From contig CM060477.1 in the NCBI GenBank assembly GCA_030544235.1, positions 22,403,934-22,467,933 on the forward strand: DNA of 64,000 nucleotides, given 5' to 3'. Both the position numbers and the translations under genes were made by a program. The DNA is from Lepturacanthus savala. Taxonomy: Eukaryota; Chordata; Actinopteri; Scombriformes; Trichiuridae. Within the stretch, counting starts at the first letter, position 1. Every line of letters begins with the position of its first letter. Below are positions 23,532-34,599 of this stretch, one piece after another. The notes beneath the pieces are model-generated. The model saw only the letters and a program-made list of their open reading frames with translations, did no database searches and was not told the DNA's origin.

Positions 23532-23822
23532 TTGTGTAATTTACCATTTAGACCAAAACTAAGTCCAGTCTATCCAAATCTATTGATTCCCCTTTGCATT
23601 GCTGTAACGCTCCCTGTTACCGTTGCTTCTGCTGAGCGAAGCTTTTCAAAATTATTGAAGCTCATCAAAACATACCTTTGTTCATCAATGGCACAAGAAC
23701 ACTTGAGTGCCCTGTCTATTAGAAGAGTGAACTCTGAACTGCCACAGCAGCTGTCATACGTTGCTGTAATTGGTGACTCTGCATCCTGCAAATGCAGACG
23801 TGTTCATTTGCAAAGCTTGTGA
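23532..23822 (+). pseudogene. hAT transposase C-terminal dimerisation domain relic
   Basis: The frame encodes 'TLPVTVASAERSFSKLLKLI', then 'KTYLCSSMAQEHLSALSI', the hallmark hAT dimerisation motif ('ERSFSKLK.IK..LRS.M...RL..L'). Residue changes and an extra Leu suggest decay. The catalytic core is absent and no TIRs are seen nearby. The 26-27 kb nested hAT has N-terminal exons of a similar transposase type, but on the other strand. Confidence 0.8.
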
Positions 23823-24286
23823 CAGTTAAATGTTGAAAATGTTCATTCTTGTGTCAGATCATCCAGCAGATAAAATTTCAGCTCTACTTTTTGTACCATG
23901 ACTATAAACCTGTATTTATCAGGACAGAAACAGTTTAAACTAAGAAATATGGACACACCCTTTCTGTTGCTGCTGTACGTTTGACTTAGAGATGGAAAGT
24001 GATGAAAAACGCTGTGGAGCTGTAATAAGCAGGAATCAAGCAGTCAACATATTCCAGAACAAAACTCTGAATCACTATTAAATCTATTTAACATGTTTCT
24101 ATGAGCAGTTTAACAGACTACAACTAATACAAGACGATTTTATTTTTTATAGTGTTTATTGATTCATTTTTTCATATTGTTATAACATGTTTTATTTTTT
24201 TAGATTGGATTAACTCATTTTACTACTTATTTATATTATTTGTTATAAATGTTTTATTTTTATATTTTAATCGTTTATAATTTTGC

Positions 24287-24630
24287 CAGTCAGTCATTCA
24301 TCTTCTATACCTGCTTATTCCTCATTAGGGTCACATGATCTGCTGGAGCCAATCCCAGCGCATTACGGCGAGAGGCAGGGATACACCCCAGATGGTCTTC
24401 AGCCTATCATGGAGCACACACACCATTCACTCACACACAAATGGACAATTTAGAGTCACTAATTAACCTGATCATGTTTTTGGACTGTGGGAGGAAGCTG
24501 GAGAACCTGGAGAAAACCCACGCAGACACGGGGAGAACATGCAAACTCCAAACAGAAAGATCCCAGACCCAGGACCAAGGAGGTCTTGAACCTGCGACCT
24601 TCTTGCTGCAGCACTAACCCCTGCACCACC
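24287..24630 (-). mobile_element. tRNA-headed SINE (family 1), copy 1
   Basis: Inverted orientation: the head lies at the right, the 3' end at the left with CAGTCAGT-type tail units. It shares 'GGGTTAGTGCTG', 'AAGAAGGTCGCAGGTTCAAG', 'GGAGTTTGCATGTTCTCC' and 'TTAATTAGTGACTCTAAATTG'-type blocks with the other copies. It is the most diverged copy, with a damaged head. Confidence 0.82.
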
Positions 24631-24683
24631 CTTTATAGTCTTTTATTGTTTAAAAACAATTTTTCTAATAATTTTATATTGCT

Positions 24684-25195
24684 TTAACCCTCGAAGCGCC
24701 TTAGGACGCACCGGCGCGTCCTACTGGTGCTTTGAGGCGTCATTGCATCAAGATGAGCATTCGCGGGTGTCGGGTTTCACTTCATGTGGAGAGTGCGGAC
24801 CTCAAACTATAAACCAGTTTTTAATTTGTGTTGATAGGCCAAGTAATTTAGAGTTATGATAAATTATTTACGCCATAATGTTCATGAATATTTTCATCAT
24901 GTTCTGTACACATTCGCTGCAGGTTCAGTGCGGGTAGAGACGGAAAAAAGAGACGAGAAATAGACGTAGATGCTGGTGGTCGGTATTAGAAGTATTAGAA
25001 AAAAGAAAAAAGCCCCCACACTGATGACAACACCTTTCCTATTGGCAGAAAAAACAAACCACATCATTTAATCAAAAATCCTGTCATTTGGTTGCTGGGG
25101 AAAAAAAAAGTTGTGGAAATTTTGGAACGATAGACAGTGGTGAAATTCTAAGAAAATAAAAAGTAATCAAAAACGGACAATTACCTCAAAGAGGT
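24684..25195 (+). mobile_element. Possible piggyBac-like element end with a terminal hairpin
   Basis: TTAA (24684-24687) is followed by CCCTCGAAGCGCC, the kind of CCC end seen in piggyBac elements. The next 48 bp fold: GGACGC (24704-24709) pairs with GCGTCC (24716-24721), and the outer arms also pair. No matching right TIR was found, so the right limit is only a guess. No transposase. Confidence 0.35.
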
Positions 25196-26518
25196 TGTTT
25201 TATATGTTATAATGTTGTATTGTTATATATTTTAGGATTTTATATTGTTCTAACTTATTTTATATTTTATGAATTTATATTGTTTTAACTGTTATATTTT
25301 ATAATTTTATATTTCATAATTGTATAGTGTTTAGTTTTATCTTTAAAAATATATTGTTTTAACTTGGTTTTTAAAATCATTTTAATTATGTTTTTTTTTA
25401 ATAATTTTATATTGTTTTATAATCTATATTGTTTAACTTTTTGTCCATTTTTATGAAAAAAAATAGATTTAATAGTAAATAGGATTTCCACTGTCAGGAT
25501 ATTTTATCAGCTTGTTTTGTTTCTTCTACCTTCCTATAAAGCAGAAGTTCATTCAGGTTGTGTAGAATATCCCTACATCATCATCTTCATCATCATCAGT
25601 AGCTGCACATCACTGATATTTCCTATAAAGCCTGAATGTCCTGAACAAGGTTTCCTGTGGTTTTCTGGGGGTTAGAACATAAACTCGACTCCCAATTCAC
25701 TGTATTAACACAACGGCATCAGCATCAGTTTGTGCACAGGAGCATCCAGCTGTGAAATAATAGTATCAACACCTCATTATCTCCCAATTCTATTACATTT
25801 ATTTAATTTAGAGGCTCCATGATGACGTGGGGGAACAATATTTTCCAAAGCAGATCACAGAATGTAAAATTTTCAACAAGGTTTTAATGCACAGAAAAAA
25901 CAAAAAATTCTGACCACTTATAAATAGGGGTGGAATTGTCGTTCACTTTGAAGAAGTAGTTCAGTTCTGATCGTTCAGTAAAAAGATCTGTTCATTTCAT
26001 TCAACCCTCACGGGGGGGTGCAGAGAGCGTGTGCGTATATGTATATAATATAATAAACAAAAATGATTTCTGATTCATTGGTTATTTTAATAAGGGTAAT
26101 ACTTATAACAATATTTATTATTATTAATAATATCAGTATTATTGTTTTTAACTAATTTTAACTAGCTTTTAATGTAAAGTGACTTTGAGTTGTTATTGTT
26201 TTAACCAACCTTTACTGTAAAATGTCTGAGTTTTAAAAAGCTATATAATTTTTTTTAAAAAACGACACATACACCCAGGGCCGCTGCTAAGGTTTTGGAG
26301 GACCTAAGCTCAGCTTGTAGGGAGGCCCTCCCGCCTGCGCCCGCCCGCCTGTCCACCAAACTCCTGGAAGCTCATGAAATTTACAGTTGAAAATAATAAA
26401 AGTAAAGTTAATAAAAATTAACTTTGTATTATACCATAATATACTGTATGTTAAATAATAAATCAGAGAGAGCAACAACACAATAACAAATAAACAAACT
26501 GCCTCCAAGGGAAGGCTT

Positions 26519-26688
26519 TCAGTTGTGGATGTCTCTTCTAAGGTGACTTGTTGTTTGTGGCTGTTTACTTGAACCTTCAGACACGTTGGATGGTTGTTGG
26601 CTGCTTATTGCACTGCTTGTCGATGGTTCATCATCTGGTTCATCTTCTTGCTGATGTGGTGGTCCGTCTATATATTTGAGCATTGACC
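26519..26688 (-). pseudogene. Second exon remnant of the hAT transposase in element B
   Basis: It follows an acceptor ending CATAG, stays in frame with the preceding exon, encodes 'SMLKYIDGPPHQQEDEPDDE' and a Ser/Gln-rich stretch, then 'SHLRRDIHN' and a stop near the deletion breakpoint. Confidence 0.6.
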
Positions 26689-27199
26689 CTATGAATATGA
26701 TTTAAATGAAAAAATATCTCATTAGTAAAACCTGAATAAAAAAATACCCAAACCAAAAATATCACTTCATTATATTATGCTATCTAGTAACCTTTGTATT
26801 TATATGATATTAATATGGTAGGACAACATCAAATAGCTTAAAAATTAACATATTCTAATCCTACACATTAAACAAAACAATAGTGGCATTTTGTGAATGA
26901 CCAAAGGTGGCCAAACATTTTGTTTTTGCACTACACAAGACTTTAACACACCTTCTACAACACTGTGGCCAGATGTAAAATCATCCCCCAACCACCGCCC
27001 CCTCCCCTCCTCCTCCTCACTACCAGGACAGACTTGAGTTATCCCCAACGACCACCTGAAGCAGAGAAAAGATGCTAGAGCTGAATTTTATTCTCTGTCC
27101 AATCCTGTTTACTGTTGGGCTAACCTAGCCTAGCTTGTCGAGTTTATCACGTAACGCTGTGTTAGCAAAACAAACAAACACGGTATAACACGGACTTAC

Positions 27200-27284
27200 C
27201 AGAAAGGGATGCAAGCTCGTCATCTTTCTCTTTTTTCCTCTTTCGCTTTTCAGCTCCAGAATCATGGTGTTTCTTGGATGATAT
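27200..27284 (-). pseudogene. First exon remnant of a hAT (ZMYM1-like) transposase in element B
   Basis: It encodes 'SSKKHHDSGAEKRKRKKEKD' then 'DELASLS' and ends at a perfect donor, CTG|GTAAGT. The codon where the usual start Met would fall is ATA (27284-27282), so the start appears mutated. Confidence 0.6.
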
Positions 27285-27967
27285 TCTCTCATTTCAATTG
27301 TTTAAGCTTTTAACTGAAGAAAATTGCTTATTAAAGCCGTTTCAGAGCGTAGTAAGAAAAGTGGCTCCGAAGCTTTGTGCCTTCGTGAACGATCCGAGTC
27401 TTTGAAGTTGAACGATCCGACTCGACTCTGAAGTGACAAATAGGAGCCGGCTCCTCGTTGGGAGCAACGGAGGAGCCGAACGAGCCGACTCGTATTAGCG
27501 AGCTAAGCCAAAAGATCCGACTCTCCAAATAGAGCCGGAATTCCCATCACTCGCTGTACCGCTGGGGTCTGAGTCTTTTTATTACGCATTACACATTTAA
27601 TTTTCCCGATTTCAGTGATGGTATACAAAACTCCCATAGAACTAATTACATATTTTTTGATATTTATTAGTGTAATATTTATTATCTTTTTTTCCCAATC
27701 TTAATTTTGGAGGCCCCCCTCCACTAGTTGAGGCCCGACGCTGGCTGCGTAGTCTGCGTGTACGGAGCGGCGGGCCTGCATACACCGACAGTACAAGAAC
27801 GAACCGTACACTGAACGGCTTCCCCTTAAAGTCATTCAGTGGATTCGTTCAGAACAATTTCACGGGAAGCCGTTCACTAAATGGCTCAGTGGTTCAGTGA
27901 ACGGTTCGCAGCCACTAACAGGGAAGCGGATCAGTGAACTGCTCGCACCCACTTCGAGGAAAGTAGT

Positions 27968-28204
27968 TCAGTGAACGGCCGCGCCGTACGCCGCGCTGTA
28001 CGGCATTGTTTGCATACAGTCTCTGCATATTGTCCGTGTCTTACCATTTATTATTTCTGCCGGGAACCCAAAATGCTGCCAAACAAACGATTTAAAAGTG
28101 GCGGGGGCGTCGTCAATAGTAATACCCGTGTTTTCCGTCATTCTGGCAGCTGGGTGGATAAATATCGCGAGACAGAATTTTAACGCGACGAGCAATCTCG
28201 TCAA
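27968..28204 (-). pseudogene. BED zinc-finger N-terminal piece of element A's hAT transposase
   Basis: The minus strand encodes 'SFVWQHFGFPAEIINGKTRT' then 'ICRDCMQTMPYSA'. Trp, the FGF motif and the CxxC pair fit a BED finger, the DNA-binding domain of many hAT transposases. The His pair and everything downstream are lost. Confidence 0.7.
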
Positions 28205-28259
28205 ATCACATCTCGCGAGATCTCGTCACACGAGATCTCGTCACACCCCTACTTATAAA

Positions 28260-29221
28260 TCATACTTATGTTTCTTAATTATTTATGAAATGTATTGCCC
28301 TTTCATCTCAATTAAAAGTAATTGAAAGTATGTATGATTTAATTTCCATCTTCTGGACATATGTAGACAAGTATTTGGTTTATTTCATTGTCTCAATGTC
28401 TCAATTTTTTTAATACAGAAAAACAGCCAAATACAGAAAAACAGCCAAATTAAAATAAAAAATTAAAATTAAATTGGATTTAACTAAAATATGTAGGAGT
28501 TAAACTATTATATTGACTGACTCGACATAAGTCATATTAGTGAAATAAAAGTATAATACTATTATATTTTATATATATAAAATATTAGTAAAATAAGAAG
28601 AAATAAAAAGTAAATTCTCCTTAAAAGTAATTATTCTGCAAGTACAATTAGTTACATAAATACATTTCATGCAGCCACTTGACATAATGAATTTATGTTA
28701 TTAAAACAAAACATGTGACAATAAAACGTGTGTAACATATAAATCTACAGTTTTTATAGTTTGTCTACAGATGCATTAATGTGTCTTTCTCACCTGTCTG
28801 TTCCTTATATTATATATTTTTACTATTACAAATGCATGTCTAAATCTACTATTTATTTTTTTCTGACTTATCTATCTAAACCTTTAATAAAGAAGTCAGA
28901 TTGAACACAATGTGACACTAACCACGGTGTGAGCTTTAAAACAGACTTTTTAAAGTAGATATATTTTAAATGAACTCATCACTTTGCATTCTTGCTCATT
29001 TCTGTTTTCGTGATGCCTCCCTTCTTTCTCCTCTTTTTTATCTTTACATTGGCTTCTCTCTGTTTCTCTCTGAGAACAGGAATACACCCTGTATATATTT
29101 GTCATATCATATGCCATCAGGCCACTCCCAAAATCTCCCAGTCTCCATCTCTGGTTTTCCTGCAGTTGATTAATTCAGTGGCTCCACCAGAGCAGAACGA
29201 TGAGAAGATAAAGATGAGCTG

Positions 29222-29225
<4 letters not shown>
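28260..29225. other. Unannotated AT-rich stretch
   Basis: Direct repeat 'ACAGAAAAACAGCCAAAT' near 28420-28450. Otherwise nothing recognised. Confidence 0.4.

Positions 29226-29301
<76 letters not shown>
29226..29301 (+). repeat. (GT)n microsatellite
   Basis: 76 bp of uninterrupted GT, followed by a GA run near 29324-29340. Confidence 0.95.
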
Positions 29302-29302
<1 letters not shown>

Positions 29303-29416
29303 TATTGTGAAAGACAGACAGGCAGAGAGAGAGAGAGAGACAGAGATGTACAGATAAAAGTTGTGCTGACAGATGACTGATGTTGAGGCTGATATGAACA
29401 AGCTTCCACAGTCCCT

Positions 29417-29418
<2 letters not shown>

Positions 29419-29467
<49 letters not shown>
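29419..29467 (+). repeat. (GT)n microsatellite
   Basis: 49 bp of uninterrupted GT. Confidence 0.95.
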
Positions 29468-29468
<1 letters not shown>

Positions 29469-29499
29469 CTTAACTCCCTGCTTCAAAGCTCAAGAGAAC

Positions 29500-29755
29500 A
29501 CACAATGGGAAGGAAAAGGGAGGAACTACAGGAGAAAGACAGAAATAGATGAGGAGGAGATACAGTAGGAAATAGAGCAAATTAGATGAGGAGGAGGGAG
29601 AAAAGTCAAAGCAAAGGTGAAGGAGGTGAGAGGAGAGTTAAGGAGGTTAAAGGGAGGAGGACAAAATGGACGTGAGAGGGCAAGAGTAAATAAGAGAGGG
29701 AGGAGAGAAAGGAAGAAGAAAGGAGAAAAGGGGAGAGGAAACACAAGGATTTCCA
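29500..29755 (+). repeat. Purine-rich (GGA/GAA) tract
   Basis: About 250 bp strongly biased to A and G on the plus strand. Confidence 0.75.
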
Positions 29756-29802
29756 GCTAAAAGTCAGTAAAATAGCTGTGAAAACCTGTTCATACAGGAC
29801 AA
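29754..29802 (+). repeat. Direct repeat, left copy (pair with 31621-31670)
   Basis: 'GCTAAAAGTCAG.AAAA..GC' and 'CTGTT.ATACAGG.CAA' are shared with the right copy, 1.87 kb away. Confidence 0.7.
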
Positions 29803-30424
29803 TCTTGTGTGTGTGTGTAGGTGTAAAAGGACTACAAAGATGGCTGCTGTAGTTGCTGTTCTTTGTTCTTAGGCTGTGTGTGGATCCTTGTCTGTGGAAA
29901 ACAAAGGCAAAATGGTCGATGACCATGCAAATGTATGACTGTGTGTTTGTAGGCTCTAAAATCATTTTGTGTTTGTTGTGTTGGGCTGCAAGTGAGATTA
30001 GTATGTGTTTGTTAAAGGATGGAAAAGAGTTGCTCTTTGGTTCTGCTTCCTTGAGTACTTGAAGTAGGGTTTGTTTTCATTTATGGTGTGATGGAGAAGA
30101 CAGGTTGTGTCTGGACTCAGAGGTGCTCAGTTGCAGGTCCTACTCACTGAAAGACTGGCTGAGAGTTTTCTGAGAGATGTCATGAGAGTAGAGAAGCTGC
30201 TAAAGGTTGGTGACCTGCCTTCATATCCCATCACAGTTGCAGGTGTGACAAAGAGGTTTTCAGGCGGGGTTGTCACAGGGTCTAGCCTCAGGCAGAGCTG
30301 ACGGACTTTGTCACACAAAGCATATTGTTGCATCGTTCATATGTATATTACCTCTGTGGGCACAACAAGATTGTTGAGTTTATAATTATTAAATTTATGG
30401 ATTATTGAGTTCATAGATCAGCGG
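29803..30424. other. Unannotated stretch
   Basis: No recognised element. Minus-strand and plus-strand open frames at 30107-30333 overlap and lack splice context. Confidence 0.35.
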
Positions 30425-30545
30425 TCTCCAACCCTGGTCCTGGAGATCTACTGTGGGTGCAGGTTTTTGTTCCAACAAGCAGGAACACACCTGATTCTAC
30501 TAATGAAGCTCCATAGCAAGGGCCCTAATGGTTCATTAGTAATGA
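30425..30545 (+). repeat. Fish dispersed repeat, 'CCCTGGTCCTGGAGATCTAC' type
   Basis: It matches a very common teleost repeat by memory (includes 'CAACACACCTGATT'-like words). Family name not certain. Confidence 0.5.
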
Positions 30546-30689
30546 AAGCATAGATATGAAAGCATATACAGAATCTTCTTACCACGTATCTTTAGCAGAG
30601 CGCAGAGTTGCTTCTGAAATACCACTACAAAAGTAGAAAGTCAATTTCAAAAATGAAATTGTATTTGAGATGAATATTATCCATTTGTA

Positions 30690-31602
30690 AGCAATTCCAT
30701 TTCTTGGATGTGCCAGAACTTTCTCCAATTAAACAAAGATAAAACTGAGGTAATTGTTTTTGGAGCCAAGGCAGAACGATTGAAAGTCAGCGCTCATCTT
30801 CAATCAGCAATGTTAAAGCCTACAAACTAAGCTAGAAATCTGTGTGTAGTTATGGACTCAGACTTGAATTTCAATAGTCACATAAAAAACGTTACAAAGT
30901 CAGCCTACTACCACCTGAAGAATATATCAAGGATTAAAGGCCTCATGTCTCAGCAAGATTTGGAAAAGCTTGTCCATGCTTTTATCTTCAGTAGACTAGA
31001 CTTCTGCAACGGGGTCTTTACAGGCTTCTCTAAAAAGTCAATCAGACAGCTGCAGCTGATTCAAAATGCTGCCGCTCGAGTCCTGACTAGGACTAAAAAA
31101 GTAGACCATATCACTCCAGTTCTAAGGTCCTTGCACTGGCTTCCTGTCTGCCAAAGAATTCACTTTAAAATACTCTTACTGGTTTATAAAGCCCTGAATG
31201 GTCCAGGGCCTAGGTATATGGCAGATCTGCTGATCCCTTATGAACCATCCAGACCTCTTAGATCATCTGGATCAGGTCTGCTCTCTGTTCCTAGAGTCAG
31301 AACTAAACACGGAGAAGCAGCGTTCAGTTTCTATGCCCCACAGATCTGGAACAAACTCCCAGAGACCTGCAGGTCTGCCGCAACTCTCACTGCTTTTAAA
31401 TCACAGTTGAAGACTTTTCTGTTCAATGCTGCCTACAGCTAATATCATTCTTAATTACTCTCTTATTTTTATTTTTATTTTTTTTATTTTAATCAACTGT
31501 CTTAAATTGTATCTTGATGCTTTTAATGTTTTATGTAAAGCACTTTGAATTACCTCGTTGTTGAAATGTGCTATACAAATAAACTTGCCTTGCCTTGCCT
31601 TC
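30690..31602 (+). mobile_element. L2-clade LINE, 5'-truncated, with RT C-terminus and 3' tail
   Basis: From 30705 the frame reads 'WMCQNFLQLNKDKTEVIVFG', hits an in-frame TAA, then continues from 30852 with 'LDFCNGVF', 'LQLIQNAAARVLTRTKKVDH' and 'LHWLPV...FKILLLVYKAL', and ends '...TFLFNAAYS' at 31442. This is the thumb and C-terminal region of L2-type RT. The 3' UTR has 'CACTTTGAATTACCTC', AATAAA and a short TTGCC tail (to 31602), typical of L2. The 196-codon final ORF is intact, so this copy is fairly young. Confidence 0.9.
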
Positions 31603-31620
31603 AGGACAACCTCTGAATAA

Positions 31621-31670
31621 CCTGCTAAAAGTCAGGAAAACGGCTGTCAAAAACTGTTTATACAGGGCAA
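31621..31670 (+). repeat. Direct repeat, right copy (pair with 29754-29802)
   Basis: Starts right after the L2 3' end. See the left copy. Confidence 0.7.
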
Positions 31671-31965
31671 GAAACAGCTAAGTTTATGCCTCAAATGACT
31701 TTACTATTACACTTTATCTGTGAATTAATGCTACCACAGATGATGCTAACATTTAGAACCACAGACACTTGTTAACAGATGTGGTAGTTTGCATCATGTG
31801 AGCGTTACCATAACCATCAGAAACAACCAGTGATGCATAAACTCACTGTTTTCATTCAATTCACTGCAGAAAATGCAAAGTCGGAGCCTTATAATGGCTC
31901 TTCTTGAAATTCAGCTGAAGTGCGGAGGCAACACCTGAAAATCTTGTCTCTCATCTTCTTCTCTC

Positions 31966-32270
31966 TTATCTGAGATCAGTTTGTGGGGGCAGCAGCTTCA
32001 GCAGGGAAGTCCAGACTTCCATGTCCTTGGCCACTTCATCCAGCTCTTCCGGAAGGACCCCAAGGTGTTCCCAGGCCAGCCGAGAGACAGTCTCTCCAGC
32101 GTGTCCTGGGTCTTCCCAGGGGCCACTGTCCAGAGGGACGTGCCCGGAACATCTCATGAGGGAAGCATCCAGGAGACATCCTCACTACATGCCACCTCAA
32201 CTGGCTCCTCTTGATGCGCAGGAGCAGCGGTTCTACTCTGAGCTCACCCTATATCTAAGGAATACCTGAA
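31966..32270 (-). mobile_element. RTE-like LINE 3' terminal fragment
   Basis: The minus strand encodes 'GHAGETVSRLAWEHLGVLPE', 'EVWTSLLKLLPP', the conserved C-terminal tail of a common fish LINE ('..RW.DY.SRLAWERLG.P.EEL.EVA...EVW.SLL.LLPP'). Clade assignment (RTE/Rex-like) is from memory. The usual ATGG-rich tail is absent. Confidence 0.65.
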
Positions 32271-32283
32271 AATCCTGAAAATC

Positions 32284-32450
32284 TGTCACTTGAAAACAGG
32301 TCACCTGAAAACATGTCACCTTAAAATACGTCACCTGAAAACATTTTACCTTAAAATATGTCACCTGAAAACATGTCACCTAAAAAAGACGTCGCCTAAA
32401 AAACATGTCACTTGAAACCTGTCACCTGAAAACACGTCATATGAAAACTA
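32284..32450 (+). repeat. 15-17 bp minisatellite ('GTCACCTGAAAACAT')
   Basis: About ten drifting units. Confidence 0.85.
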
Positions 32451-33214
32451 TGAGAAAGATTTGTGTCTTTATTAGGCAATCAAAAAAAAAGATCAATTCA
32501 ATCTAAAAATATATTTTAAATTAAAAGAACATCATTTCCTTCAATAAAAATATACATATGGAAAAATTTTTTAGATTGCAGTAATGTTGTTTGTTTGGGC
32601 CATATTATGGGTAAGATATTACTGTCTATTTTCTTTTGTCTTTTTTTTATTATTCAATCAAAAAAAGTTGCTTCAAACTTTTTCAAACTTGTTTTTTTTT
32701 AAAAGAAATTACATCAATCAAAAAAAAACATTTTCAATATTTGAGAAAAAAAATATTTAAGGCTCAAAAAATGCAATTTTGATTGAAAATGTTTTCTTTT
32801 ATTGAAGTTAGATTTGTTTAAATTGAAAATACTTTTTTGATTGGTGTTTGGACCATATGAAAAGAAAAAAAATGTTCAAATTCAAAAATACAACTGAACC
32901 CCTGTATTTGAAGTGTTGTTCTTTTATTTAATAAAAGGTTTTCAGTCTTTCTGATAAGCAGTCATGGTCGCCAGCAAGCAGTGTTGGTGTTGTTGATAAG
33001 TAGATAAAATAATATTAAATTAAGTGGAGTCATATTATTAGCCTACTCTGTTTGATATTTCAGTTCAGTATTTCAGTATTTCATTTCAGTATTTGTTTGA
33101 TGGTGTTAAATATATAACACCGTCATATAGTCAGGCAGGCTAGCAGGGTGTGCTAACGGCTAGCTGAGACAGATTGCCATGCAAGGATTTGTTTGACTTA
33201 AGTACAGTAAGTCA
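32451..33214. other. Unannotated T/A-homopolymer-rich stretch
   Basis: Many A and T runs and related 'CAATCAAAAAAA' phrases (32480, 32650, 32710), possibly a decayed tandem array. Confidence 0.35.
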
Positions 33215-33345
33215 ATGTTGATGTGTCCTTGGGCAACATACTTAACTCTGATTTGCCCCTGCTGGCTGCGTCACTTCGAGAATCGATGCATGTGAATGAA
33301 TTAGATTTCTGATGTGTGGGCAGCACCCTGTATATTCATCGCCAT
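33215..33345 (+). mobile_element. Fragment of SINE family 2
   Basis: 'TGTTGATGTGTCCTTGGGCA' and the following bases match the body of the 55-kb SINE. The tRNA head is missing. Confidence 0.55.
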
Positions 33346-33489
33346 GGTCATATATATACAGAGGTGTCAAGTAACAAAATAACGTTTGAGAAAGAACATG
33401 CTCCTCGAGTTGCTTTGTCTTTGATAGTAATGGGATTATGATGATGCTGTGTCTTGGGCCACGTGTATAATCAGTTTCAATTTTTTTCA

Positions 33490-33565
33490 AAATTTTTGAA
33501 TTTTGTGAAGCCCAGTGAGGCAACTGTATTGTGATGTTAGGCTATAAATAAAATTGAATTTCAAA
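33490..33565 (+). repeat. LINE 3'-tail-like sequence
   Basis: 'TGTGAAGCCCAGTGAGGCAA' then 'GGCTATAAATAAAATTGAAT' is a familiar fish LINE/SINE 3' end. Confidence 0.6.
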
Positions 33566-34029
33566 TTAAGCTTCCAATCTATATATTGGCACCAACTAAT
33601 TTATTTTATGTATTTTTTTTAGTGTTACTTATGATTTATGAGCACATACTTTTTCACTTTTACTTGAGTAAAAACATCAAGTTGATAATTCAACTTTTAC
33701 CAGAGTGTTTTTAAACTGCAGCATCTATACTTTTACTTAAGTAACAAATGTGTGTACTTTTGACACCACTGTATATATATATAATTTAAGCAACTTTTCT
33801 TGGGATTGATTAATAGAGACACAAATGTCCTACCCATAATATGGTCCAAGCAGAAAGAAGAATACTTACACACTATTAAAAAATGCAAAAAAAAACCATT
33901 TTAAAAATACAAAAGCATGTGTGGAAATTGTATCCATACAGTATATGTGAATTAAAGATCTATCAAAAAATGTTTTCTAATAGTAAATGAATCATTGAGT
34001 GGCCAAAGATTGCCACCCCTCATTGTTCA

Positions 34030-34150
34030 TCTAGTTCTTCTTCTTGTTCTACTTGTTCATTATGTTCTTGTTGTTGTTCTTGTTCTTCTTTGTGTTCTTG
34101 TTATTGTTCTTCTAGTTTCAGTTCTTCTTATTGTTCTCATTATTATTAGT
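34030..34150 (+). repeat. Degenerate 'GTTCTTCTTGTT' repeat
   Basis: TTCTTG/TTGTTC words repeat for 120 bp. Confidence 0.65.
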
Positions 34151-34235
34151 GGTCGTCACATCATTAGTCTTCTCAGTCTCCCTGTGTCTTGGTTTCATCA
34201 TTATCTGTTCTTCACTATTCTCTGTGTTCTCTGTC

Positions 34236-34346
<111 letters not shown>

Positions 34347-34599
34347 AAAAGTAAATAACCAGTCACATGTTATCATTTCCCTGCAAAATAGGATCATGTA
34401 CTGTGAAATTTTCCAATTGCATTTGTTGCTGCCGTGAATAAACAGACTCACATTGCCGGCTGCTGCCACACAGAACCTGTGTTTCCCATTAAGACCCCAC
34501 AGCTGATCCATGTCACCTCAACTAATGCAAACACAGGAGTTTTAACCTTTTAATTTAATGTATTTACACATTAATTACATACAGGTACAGGCAAATCCC

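Larger units (their letters stand above)
26276..27778 (-). mobile_element. hAT element B, nested inside element A, 1.50 kb
   Basis: The left end is CAGGGCCGCTGCT; the right end read inward is CAGGCCCGCCGCT. The flanks are identical 8-mers, CATACACC, at 26268-26275 and 27779-27786. Minus-strand remnants of two transposase exons lie inside (27200-27284 and 26519-26688), and the rest of the transposase is deleted. A GC-rich 'GAGCCGGCTC' patch at 27350-27550 may be a further inserted hAT-type repeat ending 'TTCCCATCACT'. Confidence 0.87.
25925..28251 (-). mobile_element. hAT element A (host of a nested hAT), 2.33 kb
   Basis: It starts TAGGGGTGG and ends ACACCCCTA. Both sides carry the same 8-bp target duplication, CTTATAAA (25917-25924 and 28252-28259), as required for hAT. 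The right part holds a BED zinc-finger coding piece on the minus strand (27968-28204). Subterminal sequence contains repeated 'GTTCAGTGAACGG'-like words. The interior is split by element B and most of the transposase is missing. Confidence 0.85.

Noticed and set aside
23532..23822. Functional domesticated hAT gene
   Set aside because: Only the dimerisation region remains, with an inserted residue and no upstream exon; treated as a relic.
31981..32269. Plus-strand ORFs of 77-82 codons
   Set aside because: They are antisense shadows of the minus-strand RTE-like LINE terminus.
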